Shown here one piece after another: positions 9,081-16,349 of a DNA stretch of 43,796 bases (position 1 is its first letter; each line of letters starts with the position of its first letter). Origin of the DNA: UBA6614 sp002433235 (GTDB lineage Bacteria > Verrucomicrobiota > Verrucomicrobiia > Limisphaerales > UBA1100). The notes beneath the pieces were generated by a model. The model was not told the DNA's origin. It saw only the letters and a list, made by a program, of their open reading frames with translations, and did no database searches. Made by a program: the position numbers and the translations under genes. The stretch lies in assembly GCA_002433235.1 (NCBI GenBank), contig DJHS01000103.1:1-43796 (forward strand). Reading direction: 5' to 3'.

Positions 9081-10385
9081 ATGGCAACACATACATACTG
9101 CGACGGCGTTCAACGGCGCGACTTTCTCAAGGTCGGGGCGGTGAGCGGATTCGGGCTGGGCATGGGCCTGCCGCAATTCCTGGCGAAAGCCAAGGAAGGC
9201 GACCTCAACCCCAAGGCCAAGGGCAAGGCGGCGATCTTCGTGCGCCTTTCCGGCGGTCCCACCCACATGGATACCTTCGATCTCAAGCCCGACGCGCCCG
9301 ATTCGCATCGCGGCGAGTTTAAGGAGATCAAGACCAACGTGGCCGGCGTGCGCTTCTGTGAACATCTGCCCAAGCTCGCCAAGGTGGCCGACAAGTTTGC
9401 CATCCTGCGCGGCGTGAGCCACACGCTGGCCGCCCATGCGCTGGGCACCCAGTATTTGATGACTGGCAACCGCCCGCTGCCTAGCCTGCGCTTCCCCAGC
9501 TATGGCGCGGTGGTCAGCAAGGAGATGGGTGGACCAAAGGAGCTACCCGCCTTCGTGGCTGTGCCGAATCAGGGTAATTATCCCACTGGTTTTCTTGGCG
9601 TGGAATACGGCCCGTTCGAGACAGGCGGCACGCCTACGGCCGGCCAGCCCATGCAGGTGCGCGGCCTCGCCCTGCGCGGCATTACGCTCGATGACGTGGA
9701 TCGACGTAATAACATGGTGGCCAAGTACGACCAGGCCTTTGGCAGTTTTGCCAAGGACGACAAGATTCTCGCGGGCATGGATGAGTTTAGCGCCAAGGCG
9801 TATCAAATGATGCGTAGTACCAAGGCGCGTGAAGCCTTCGATCTCACCAAGGAAAGTGCTGGCATCACCGGCATGTTTGATGAGCAGCCCTTTTCGCAAA
9901 GCTGTCTGCTCGCCACGCGCCTTGTGCAAAGTGGCGTGAAGTTTGTCACCCTCAACCTCGGTGGCTGGGACACCCATCAGGACAACTGGAACCGTCTCAA
10001 GGACCGCAACCTGCCCGCGCTGGATGCTGGCTTGAGCGGCCTCTTCCGTGCGCTCGATGAAAAGGGCCTGCTGGAAAGCACCGCCGTCTTTGTCACTGGC
10101 GAGTTTGGTCGCACACCCAGGATAAACCAACGGGTTGGCCGCGACCATTATCCGCGGGCGATGTTCTGCCTGATGGCCGGCGGCGGCATGCAGGGCGGCC
10201 AGGTGATCGGCGCCTCGGACGTCAAGGGCGAAGGCCCCAAGGACCGCACCATCTCGCCCGACGATGTCGCTGCGAGCTTCATGCACTCTTTGGGTATCGA
10301 CCACACCAAGGAGTACCACACGCCCACCGGACGCCCCGTGATGATTGTGCGCAACGGCACCGTTATTCCCGAGCTGTTTAGTTAA
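9081..10385 (+). CDS. DUF1501 protein, Tat-exported
   Basis: 434 residues from the ATG at 9081. The N-terminus has a Tat-type signal (VQRRDFLKVGAVSGFGLGMG), expected for proteins folded before export. The body shows DUF1501 (alkaline-phosphatase/sulfatase-like superfamily) landmarks: FVRLSGGPTHMDTFDLKP, GVSHTLAAHALGTQYLMTGN, NLGGWDTHQDN and FVTGEFGRTPRIN, plus a C-terminal DxH-rich part (GRDHYPRAMFCLMAGGGMQGGQVIG). It is the usual partner of PSD1 proteins in planctomycetes and verrucomicrobia, and the pair is presumed to act together outside the cytoplasm; the reaction is unknown. The transcription unit ends at the terminator at 10406. Confidence 0.92.
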   Translation: MATHTYCDGVQRRDFLKVGAVSGFGLGMGLPQFLAKAKEGDLNPKAKGKAAIFVRLSGGPTHMDTFDLKPDAPDSHRGEFKEIKTNVAGVRFCEHLPKLAKVADKFAILRGVSHTLAAHALGTQYLMTGNRPLPSLRFPSYGAVVSKEMGGPKELPAFVAVPNQGNYPTGFLGVEYGPFETGGTPTAGQPMQVRGLALRGITLDDVDRRNNMVAKYDQAFGSFAKDDKILAGMDEFSAKAYQMMRSTKAREAFDLTKESAGITGMFDEQPFSQSCLLATRLVQSGVKFVTLNLGGWDTHQDNWNRLKDRNLPALDAGLSGLFRALDEKGLLESTAVFVTGEFGRTPRINQRVGRDHYPRAMFCLMAGGGMQGGQVIGASDVKGEGPKDRTISPDDVAASFMHSLGIDHTKEYHTPTGRPVMIVRNGTVIPELFS

Positions 10386-10405
10386 GCGAATCGAAATTGC
10401 CATTG

Positions 10406-10435
10406 AAAACCCCGCGGGCAACCGCGGGGTTTTTT
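10406..10435 (+). terminator. Rho-independent terminator after the DUF1501 gene
   Basis: An eight-bp GC stem, CCCCGCGG with CCGCGGGG, closes a GCAA tetraloop and is flanked by AAAA before and six T after. It starts 20 bp past the DUF1501 stop codon and ends the transcription unit on the left. It also separates that unit from the Fur-like promoter just downstream. Confidence 0.93.
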
Positions 10436-10461
10436 CGTGCCACCCTCCCATTGAAAATAAA

Positions 10462-10505
10462 TGAGATTTTTTCTCAAAAAACTATTGACATGAGAATGAG
10501 TCTCA
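10462..10505 (+). promoter_or_regulatory. Paired Fur-like operators
   Basis: Two 15-bp inverted repeats of the form TGAGA-N5-TCTCA begin 29 bp apart: TGAGATTTTTTCTCA (10462-10476) and TGAGAATGAGTCTCA (10491-10505). The Fur 7-1-7 core in other bacteria is TGATAATNATTATCA, with TGAGAAT arms common; the second site matches that pattern in one arm with one mismatch in the other. The second site lies between the -35 and -10 of the promoter below, where a bound repressor would block transcription. The operon downstream encodes an HmuS-like haem protein, which fits iron control. Regulation by Fur is inferred; another dimeric repressor is possible. Confidence 0.6.
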
Positions 10506-10513
10506 ATTTCAAT
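10485..10513 (+). promoter_or_regulatory. Sigma-70-type promoter of the kelch/haem operon
   Basis: A perfect -35 box TTGACA (10485-10490), a 17-bp spacer and a fair -10 box TTCAAT (10508-10513, four of six matches to TATAAT). Transcription would begin near 10520 and leave a leader of about 290 nt before the ATG at 10811. The spacer holds the right-hand Fur-like operator. Confidence 0.55.
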
Positions 10514-10579
10514 TACTTCGTGCTCGCCATTTTCATGTGTTTGGGGCCGATAAAGTTGAGATTTTTGTTTGATAAATTT

Positions 10580-10696
10580 GGGAGTCAGTTTCCGTCTGCA
10601 AAAGGCGGTTGGAAGAACCACACGCTGCTTGATGTCGTTGGCAGCGAAGGTCAGGGAGGTCAGTTCTGCCTGCGAAAGGTGGTTGAAACAACATCC
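10580..10696 (+). repeat. Two tandem hairpin modules in the leader
   Basis: Imperfect direct repeats start near 10580 and 10655, about 75 bp apart, sharing the core CTGCRAAAGGYGGTTG. Each can fold into a six-bp hairpin: CCGTCT-GCAAA-AGGCGG in the first and CTGCCT-GCGAA-AGGTGG in the second. The bases that differ mostly keep pairing (C-G to U-G, U-G to C-G), which suggests the RNA fold rather than the DNA is conserved. I do not recognise a riboswitch class. Between the copies (about 10622-10654) I see nothing. Confidence 0.45.
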
Positions 10697-10764
10697 TAGG
10701 GGCCCGTGCGAGAAGGTGTGCACTCCTCGCATGCACTCCCATAAGTGCAAAGGGCCTCTAGGAT
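10693..10764 (+). ncRNA. Three-way-junction structured leader element (candidate)
   Basis: A 13-bp closing stem pairs ATCCTAGGGGCCC (10693-10705) with GGGCCTCTAGGAT (10752-10764), all paired with one G-U. Inside are two further stems: TGCGAG (10707-10712) with CTCGCA (10726-10731), and TGCACT (10732-10737) with AGTGCA (10744-10749), with essentially no unpaired bases at the junction. The P2 loop contains GTGTGCAC, which could pair with the P3 strands in an alternative fold. A short T-rich run (ACTTTT) follows, so it could also attenuate transcription. It ends 46 nt before the operon's first ATG. A small mobile inverted-repeat element is the alternative. Confidence 0.45.
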
Positions 10765-10810
10765 TACTTTTAGTTGAGGCAGGACAATTGAACAGACAAA
10801 ATGCCGTGAA

Positions 10811-13006
10811 ATGCAAAAAATGATCACGAAAAGTCAAAAATTCATCGCGGTAATGGCGTTCTCCTTGGGTTTGAGTGCCATTGCTGAAAAGCCTGAAAAC
10901 ATTGCCAAGACAGAAACTTGGGATCTTAAATTTCCGGATGCGACTGCAAGTTTGGGAGCCTGTGTGGTAGGTGAATTTCTTTATGTTCATGGGGGGCATA
11001 CGGGGGCGACCCATGAATATTCACTGGACAATCATTCCAAACATTTTCTCCGTCTTTCCTTGGGCCGGTCTAATGCCAAATGGGAAAAGTTGCCTGTCGG
11101 CACCCTTGCCCAGGGGTTTGGGATGGTGGCCCATGGTGGTCGCATTTATCAGATTGGAGGTTCCCAAGCCACCAATGCCAAAGGCAAACCGCCTAATCTT
11201 CGTTCCATCTCAAAGTGTTCCGTGTTTGATCCGCAGACTTTAAAGTGGTCCCTGACCACGCCTTTGCCGGAGCCACGGTCTTCACATGATGTTGCCCTGT
11301 TCGATGGAAAAATCTATGTCACCGGCGGCTGGAACATGGGAAATGGAAAACCTCGTGGGAAAAAATGGTATCGCCACGGTTTGGTCGCGGATCTCGCCCA
11401 AACTCCCCTTCGATGGAGGAAACTTCCCCCTTCAGATTGGGTGGTGCGCGCCCACGCCACGGAAGTATTTGCCGGGAAACTTTACGTGGCTGGCGGCATT
11501 GATGAATCGGGCACACGCAACACGGTAAATGTCCTGAATCTAAAGACCGGGAAATGGTCTGTGGGTCCAGAATTTCCGGGCCAAGGCCGGACGAAGGCTT
11601 TCGGGATGGCATTGTGTGTTTGGAAAGATCGTCTGTATGCCAGTGCCTATAGCAGCACGATTCGATATCTATCTGATGATGTCTCCCGATGGGAGGATGC
11701 AGGTATTCGTTTGCAGAAACGGCGGTACTTTCACCGCATGGTTCCGGTAGGCCGAGAGTCGCTGCTGTTTGTCGCCGGGGCGAATTTTGAATCACACCTT
11801 GATACCATCGAGGAATACCCCGTGGCATCGAGGAACACCGGCAAACACTGGCCGGGCTTTCGAGGGGATGGCACCAGCCATTCGCACGCATCGGGTCATC
11901 CTGAGGAATGGTCGGACTCAAGAAACGTTCATTGGCGGGTATCGTTGCCGGGATATGGGCAGTCCAGTCCCGTGGTTTGGAATCACCGGATTTTCACCAC
12001 TTCCACAAAAGGAAATCAAAGTGAGAAGATTACTGTAACGGCTCGGGCATTGGCCACGGGCAGGGAAATTTGGAGTAAATCTTATGCTTCCAGCAACCCC
12101 GCTGAACGCAGCAGGATGATCAGTCAAGCTGCCCCCACGCCGGTGGTTGATGCGAATGGGTTGTACGTGTTTTTCGAGAGTGGCGACTTGATGGCCCTGA
12201 GCCACAAAGGGCAACAACTTTGGCATCGCAACTTGTCAAAGGACTATGGACCATTGTCAGGGCATCACGGTCTGGGCGCGTCTCTTGCCCAGCATCAAGG
12301 GCGCTTGATACTGTTGCTGGATCATCCCGATCCCTCATATCTTATCTGTTTCGAGAAGCAAACCGGCAAGACTCTATGGGAGGTCAAACGCGAGAAGCGG
12401 ATTTCATGGGCAACGCCCGTGGTTGCCGATGGCGCGCTGTTCATTAGTTCCAATGGGATTCTGGAAGAAGTTGATCCCGCGAATGGCAAACAGCGTTGGT
12501 ATGTGGACGGTTTGAGTGGTAATACGGTGGCCTCCGCGACGGTGACCGGAAACCTTGTTTTTACCGGTTCCTCGGCAAAGGGCCAGTGCATAGCCGTTCG
12601 TCGTGGAGGCGAAGGGAACGTGTCCAAAACGCACGTGGCTTGGCGGTCACAAGAAGCAACTTCCAGTTTTGGATCTCCTTTGGTTTGCCGAGATTGGATT
12701 TATTATGTCAGCAAGGCGGGCATTCTTTACTGTGTCGACAAGGAAAGTGGCAGGACGATTTGGGATCGACGATTGTCCAATTCAACTTGGGCCTCACCAG
12801 TGTTTGGGGATGGCCGCCTGTACTTTTTTTGCAAGGACGGTAAGACCCTCGTTTTGGAGGCGGATGGGAGCCAGACGGTGATCTCGGAAAACAAGTTATC
12901 AGTAGATGGGCCTGTGTACGGAGTGGCATTGATCGACGACCATATCATTGTTCGATCCGGAACAAACCTGATCTGCATCAAGAAACAACCAACAATTAAA
13001 GAGTAA
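10811..13006 (+). CDS. Secreted kelch-propeller plus PQQ-propeller fusion protein
   Basis: 731 residues with a signal peptide (MAFSLGLSAIAEKP). Residues ~45-345 form a kelch-type propeller with double-glycine blades: LYVHGGHTG, IYQIGGSQA, IYVTGGWNM, LYVAGGIDE and LFVAGANFE. Residues ~350-725 form a PQQ-like propeller opening with HWPGFRGDGTS and carrying ATGREIWSKS, QTGKTLWEVK, ANGKQRWYVD and ESGRTIWDRR. No catalytic residues or haem motif are visible, so a periplasmic binding or scaffold role is inferred. It is the first gene of a tight four-gene operon (next gene 5 bp away) behind the Fur-like promoter and structured leader. Base composition is clearly more AT-rich than that of the flanking DUF1501 genes. 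Confidence 0.85.
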   Translation: MQKMITKSQKFIAVMAFSLGLSAIAEKPENIAKTETWDLKFPDATASLGACVVGEFLYVHGGHTGATHEYSLDNHSKHFLRLSLGRSNAKWEKLPVGTLAQGFGMVAHGGRIYQIGGSQATNAKGKPPNLRSISKCSVFDPQTLKWSLTTPLPEPRSSHDVALFDGKIYVTGGWNMGNGKPRGKKWYRHGLVADLAQTPLRWRKLPPSDWVVRAHATEVFAGKLYVAGGIDESGTRNTVNVLNLKTGKWSVGPEFPGQGRTKAFGMALCVWKDRLYASAYSSTIRYLSDDVSRWEDAGIRLQKRRYFHRMVPVGRESLLFVAGANFESHLDTIEEYPVASRNTGKHWPGFRGDGTSHSHASGHPEEWSDSRNVHWRVSLPGYGQSSPVVWNHRIFTTSTKGNQSEKITVTARALATGREIWSKSYASSNPAERSRMISQAAPTPVVDANGLYVFFESGDLMALSHKGQQLWHRNLSKDYGPLSGHHGLGASLAQHQGRLILLLDHPDPSYLICFEKQTGKTLWEVKREKRISWATPVVADGALFISSNGILEEVDPANGKQRWYVDGLSGNTVASATVTGNLVFTGSSAKGQCIAVRRGGEGNVSKTHVAWRSQEATSSFGSPLVCRDWIYYVSKAGILYCVDKESGRTIWDRRLSNSTWASPVFGDGRLYFFCKDGKTLVLEADGSQTVISENKLSVDGPVYGVALIDDHIIVRSGTNLICIKKQPTIKE

Positions 13007-13011
13007 GTAAA

Positions 13012-13332
13012 ATGAAAAGACCCATCATAATCCTGATGACATTCGTTCTGTCCTTGGCGGCGGATGACAAAAAAGTGACCGATTTGTTCGGCAAGAGCAA
13101 GGCGCCTGGCAGCCAGTTCCCCGGGGACGGTGTTGAAAAGGGCGACAAGATTGAGGTGGTGGATGGCAAGCTGGGGAAATCCAGAAATGGCGAGCGTATT
13201 ATATTTCAGAACGACGACGAGGAAGCAATTGCGGATCTGCGAAACGGCAGGTTGACCGCGCATGAAGCAGGAGCCTGGCTTGCAAAGCTCAAGAAGATTG
13301 AACGCAAGAACCCAGTCGTGGAAAAACGCTAG
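13012..13332 (+). CDS. Small secreted hypothetical protein
   Basis: 106 residues. A signal peptide (MKRPIIILMTFVLSLAADDKK) is followed by a charged, lysine- and glutamate-rich mature part without cysteines, ending in a helix (RNGRLTAHEAGAWLAKLKKIERK). I do not recognise a family. It starts 5 bp after the kelch/PQQ gene and ends 10 bp before the haem-protein gene, so it is co-transcribed and probably exported as a partner of the first product. Confidence 0.65.
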   Translation: MKRPIIILMTFVLSLAADDKKVTDLFGKSKAPGSQFPGDGVEKGDKIEVVDGKLGKSRNGERIIFQNDDEEAIADLRNGRLTAHEAGAWLAKLKKIERKNPVVEKR

Positions 13333-13342
13333 CAAATCCAGC

Positions 13343-14206
13343 ATGAACACTGAATCTCCTGAATTTCATTCCTTGAAGGCGGGTATTCGTCCCGAGAATC
13401 TGCGCATCAGGTCGGGCCGGGAAGTCCGGGTTGAGTTGTCGATTTCAGAGAATCAACTCATTGACTTTTTAGCTGAGATCGGTGAGGTCTGGATTCACAC
13501 ATTCACCAATGGTGCCAAGCTCAAGCGTCGGCTTGTCCTAAACGAAATCGAGAACGTTTGGCGGCACGCCGATGTATTGGCCGAAGTCGCTGGCGTGCTT
13601 TATGACTGGAGAAAATGGCGCAACCTGTGGGCGGTTCAACGCAATGAGGCAACGGGGGGGAAATCGTTCTTTCTGGATGTGGCCGGGCCGGAGGGTTTGG
13701 CGCATCAAATTTTTCTAACGGCAAGAACCCGATTCGAAATTTTTCAACGACTGGTTGCGCAGTGTCAGACTGGTGACGCCAGTGATACCTACGAGTACGA
13801 AGCATCCGGATTCCTGGAGTTTATCGAGAACCGCAGGCGTAACACTCTTTCTAAGATGAGAATGGCCCGCCGTGTGGACCGGGCAGCCGTGCCCAACTTT
13901 ATTCAGTGCCTGACGGTCAACAATGAGACGTTGCGCATCACCATGTTGAATGCAGTCGTCAAGCAGACTGTCGAATGCTGCTTCCCAATCTGCCGCGTTC
14001 AGGGAACAGAGATCATGCTGAGTCATGCCGATTACTCCATCGAATGGGACAATGCCTGTGTTTCCGAGGCATGGATGGTGCAATGTGGATGTGTTTGCGG
14101 GAAGGAGGTATTGGAATTGTACGATCCGCAAAAACGCCTAATTGCCTCAGTCGCATTGCCACAACTGCCGCCCGCAATTTCAAATCTTATACCCACCCTT
14201 AACTAG
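13343..14206 (+). CDS. Divergent HmuS/ChuS-type hemin-degrading or haem-transfer protein
   Basis: 287 residues from the ATG at 13343, without a signal peptide, so cytoplasmic. It shows the tandem-repeat plan of HemS/ChuS/HmuS as I remember it. In the first half LIDFLAEIGEVWIHTF, RNLWAVQRNEATGGKSFF and GLAHQIFLTARTRFEIF align with ChuS LAALESVGETKCICRN, ASVFHIKEN...SIQFFDHQGDALLKVYAT. In the second half CVSEAWMVQCGCVCGK and VLELYDPQKRLIASVA align with SIAEAWVTRKP and SLELFAHDGTQIAQLYG. The family degrades or delivers haem. This copy is ~60 residues shorter, mainly in the inter-domain linker that carries the proximal histidine in ChuS, and has extra cysteines (ECCFPIC, CGCVCG). Enzymatic activity is therefore doubtful. 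The Fur-like operators upstream fit the assignment. Confidence 0.6.
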   Translation: MNTESPEFHSLKAGIRPENLRIRSGREVRVELSISENQLIDFLAEIGEVWIHTFTNGAKLKRRLVLNEIENVWRHADVLAEVAGVLYDWRKWRNLWAVQRNEATGGKSFFLDVAGPEGLAHQIFLTARTRFEIFQRLVAQCQTGDASDTYEYEASGFLEFIENRRRNTLSKMRMARRVDRAAVPNFIQCLTVNNETLRITMLNAVVKQTVECCFPICRVQGTEIMLSHADYSIEWDNACVSEAWMVQCGCVCGKEVLELYDPQKRLIASVALPQLPPAISNLIPTLN

Positions 14207-14208
14207 CC

Positions 14209-14499
14209 ATGCACCACTACGAACCCAATTCGAGGGACACGGTTTTCAGTTACACCGGAGAAAACGGCCAGGAGGTGTATCTGTGCGGGGAATTTTTTGG
14301 GGAGGGAGCAGTGCGTCTGCCCATGGAGTGGCGGGATGATCAATGGCAGGTCCGTGTGGCGTTGCCGACGGGTATGTACGCGTATCAGTTTGAAGTCGAT
14401 GGTCGGCGAGTTCGGGACAAAGCCGTGCTGGGTACGGTCAAACCCACCCATTCTCGCCGCAGTTATTGGAGTCTGGCCGTTGTGCCCAATTGGCTTTAA
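14209..14499 (+). CDS. Small CBM48/AMPK-type glycogen-binding domain protein
   Basis: 96 residues forming one immunoglobulin-like carbohydrate-binding module. VFSYTGENGQEVYLCGEFF, WRDDQWQVRVALPTGMYAYQFEVDGRRVRD follow the CBM48/AMPK-beta pattern (V.L.G.F, W....V.LP.G.Y.Y.F.VDG). There is no enzyme domain and no signal peptide, so it probably binds glycogen or an alpha-glucan in the cytoplasm or acts as a regulatory subunit. It starts 2 bp after the stop of the haem-protein gene and closes the operon. Why a glucan-binding domain sits beside a haem protein is unclear. Confidence 0.75.
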   Translation: MHHYEPNSRDTVFSYTGENGQEVYLCGEFFGEGAVRLPMEWRDDQWQVRVALPTGMYAYQFEVDGRRVRDKAVLGTVKPTHSRRSYWSLAVVPNWL

Positions 14500-14694
14500 T
14501 GAAGAGGCGGTGCAGCTGGACATTTTTCCGGGCTATATAATTCCTCCAGTAATTGGAATTGTTCTGTGATGTTCGTGTGCCCATGTGGCTCGTTGAGTCT
14601 TTCCTTAAATGCGGAAATTCAGTCGATCAAACAGAATTTGTGAGCCCTCGAGGCTTGTGCCCCAACCTCCAGTTTGTTACATCCCCGCGCGTAC
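14500..14694 (+). other. Intergenic stretch, nothing recognised
   Basis: AT-rich DNA between the glycogen-binding gene and the small membrane ORF. I see no strong terminator, promoter or repeat; a 24-codon ORF from about 14569 has no support. Confidence 0.5.
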
Positions 14695-14817
14695 ATGCAC
14701 ATGTTTCTGTTGCACATGACGGGTGAGCCGCACATTCATGGATCCCAAGTGTTAATCACCATTGCCTGCGTGGGCGTGGTGGCGGGAATCACGTGGCTCG
14801 TACTCGACCGTTACTAG
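14695..14817 (+). CDS. Possible 40-residue single-span membrane protein
   Basis: An ORF of 40 codons (ATG at 14695; alternative starts at 14701 and 14716). It reads a short His-containing N-terminus (HMTGEPHIHGSQ), one strongly hydrophobic helix (VLITIACVGVVAGITWLVL) and a charged end (DRY). The clean topology supports it, but no Shine-Dalgarno is obvious and I recognise no family. It lies alone between the operon and the DUF1501 gene. Confidence 0.35.
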   Translation: MHMFLLHMTGEPHIHGSQVLITIACVGVVAGITWLVLDRY

Positions 14818-14921
14818 GCCGAATTCCGGCTTTACCTGAATCTCAGTTTCAGGCATTTTCACCAGCCAGTTTTTAGGTAATGAAACGCACGACTTGCGCG
14901 TCTCATGGGGGGAATAGACTT

Positions 14922-16337
14922 ATGAACCCGCTCGAACATCAACCGCAGCCGCAGGATTTCTTCCAGACACGGCGTCAATTTCTCAACCGCCTCGGCATGG
15001 GCATGGGCACCGTCGGCCTGGCCACCGTGTTGCCGGGCCTGCACGCCGCGCCGAATCCCAGCGCCGCCTTGCAGACCGCCGCGACCGCCAACCCCATGAC
15101 CGCCCGAAAGCCGCAGTTCGCCGTCAAGGCCAAGCGGGTGATCCATATTTTCTCGCAGGGCGCGCCGTCGCATCTGGATACGTGGGATCACAAGCCAGCG
15201 CTGGCCAAGCACGCGGACCAAAACGTGAAAGAGATCGGCGGCGTCCCGTTGCCCGCGCAGTTTGGGTTCAAGAAAATGGGCCAGAGCGGCACGCCGGTGA
15301 GCGAGGTGTTCGACCAAGTCGGCGAGCATGTGGACGACATTGCCGTGATCAATTCCATGCACACGAACATCCCGTCGCACGAGTTCGCCACGGTGATGAT
15401 GAACACCGGCGCCGGCCGCATGGTGAAGCCCTCGATGGGTTCGTGGCTGTTGTACGGGCTCGGCACGGAAAACCAAAATTTGCCCGGCTACATTGTGCTC
15501 GGCAACGGCTTGGGCGGCGCCAAGAACTGGCGCAGTGCCTTTCTGCCCGGCGCCTTTCAGGGCGCACTCATCCCACGCGCGGAAGCCAACGTGGAGCGCA
15601 CCATCGCCAACATTAAGAATTACAGCTACAACCTGAAGGAACAACGGGAGCAACTGGACCTGCTGCAAACGCTGAACCAACAGCACCAAAAGCAACTGCA
15701 GGAGGAAGCCGGTCTCGAGGCGCGTATCCGCTCCTTTGAGCTGGCCTTCAAGATGCAGGCCGCCGCCACGGATGCCTTTGATTTCACCAAGGAAAAACAG
15801 GCCACCCGCAATGCCTACGGCGATACCGAAACCGGCCGCCGCATGCTCACCGCCCGGCGGCTGGTGGAACGCGGCGTGCGTTTTGTGCAGGTGTGGCACA
15901 ATGGCTGGGATCATCACACGGCCCTGAAGGAAAATCTGACCACGCGCGCCAACGAAGCCAACCAGCCCATCGCGGCGCTGCTGGCCGATCTCAAGGATCG
16001 CGGCATGCTCGAGGATACTCTGGTGATCTGGGGCGGTGAATTCGGCCGCACCCCGCGCCACGACCGCGGCGGCCGCGGTGAACCGGGCCGGGATCATCAT
16101 CACCACGGTTTCTCCATGTGGATGGCCGGCGGCGGCGTGAAAGGCGGCATTGTCCACGGTGCCACGGATGAATTCGGCTACAAAGCCGTGAAGGACAAGG
16201 TGCACGTGCACGACCTGCATGCCACGATTCTCAAGCTGATGGGCTTCGATCACGAGAAGCTCACGTATCGTTATCAGGGCCGCGACTTCCGCCTGACCGA
16301 CGTGTACGGCAACGTGGTCGACAACCTGATCGCCTAA
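14922..16337 (+). CDS. DUF1501 protein, Tat-exported (second copy)
   Basis: 471 residues. The ATG at 14922 has a good Shine-Dalgarno (GGGGGGAA at 14907-14914), better than the ATG at 14880. The Tat signal is FQTRRQFLNRLGMGMGTVGLA. DUF1501 landmarks: VIHIFSQGAPSHLDTWDHKP, FVQVWHNGWDHHTALKEN, IWGGEFGRTPRHD and GRDHHHHGFSMWMAGGGVKGG, which is richer in histidines than the copy at 9081. An internal coiled coil (LKEQREQLDLLQTLNQQHQ) is also present. It precedes its PSD1 partner by 12 bp, the reverse of the order at 6275-10385. Confidence 0.92.
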   Translation: MNPLEHQPQPQDFFQTRRQFLNRLGMGMGTVGLATVLPGLHAAPNPSAALQTAATANPMTARKPQFAVKAKRVIHIFSQGAPSHLDTWDHKPALAKHADQNVKEIGGVPLPAQFGFKKMGQSGTPVSEVFDQVGEHVDDIAVINSMHTNIPSHEFATVMMNTGAGRMVKPSMGSWLLYGLGTENQNLPGYIVLGNGLGGAKNWRSAFLPGAFQGALIPRAEANVERTIANIKNYSYNLKEQREQLDLLQTLNQQHQKQLQEEAGLEARIRSFELAFKMQAAATDAFDFTKEKQATRNAYGDTETGRRMLTARRLVERGVRFVQVWHNGWDHHTALKENLTTRANEANQPIAALLADLKDRGMLEDTLVIWGGEFGRTPRHDRGGRGEPGRDHHHHGFSMWMAGGGVKGGIVHGATDEFGYKAVKDKVHVHDLHATILKLMGFDHEKLTYRYQGRDFRLTDVYGNVVDNLIA

Positions 16338-16349
16338 CCCATTTTGATC

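Noticed and set aside
10580..10764. Glycine-type tandem riboswitch
   Set aside because: The two modules lack the conserved glycine-aptamer core as I remember it, and the downstream genes are not glycine-related.
10382..11014. A 210-codon minus-strand frame over the operon leader
   Set aside because: It overlaps the terminator, promoter and the start of the kelch/PQQ gene, with no recognisable protein features.
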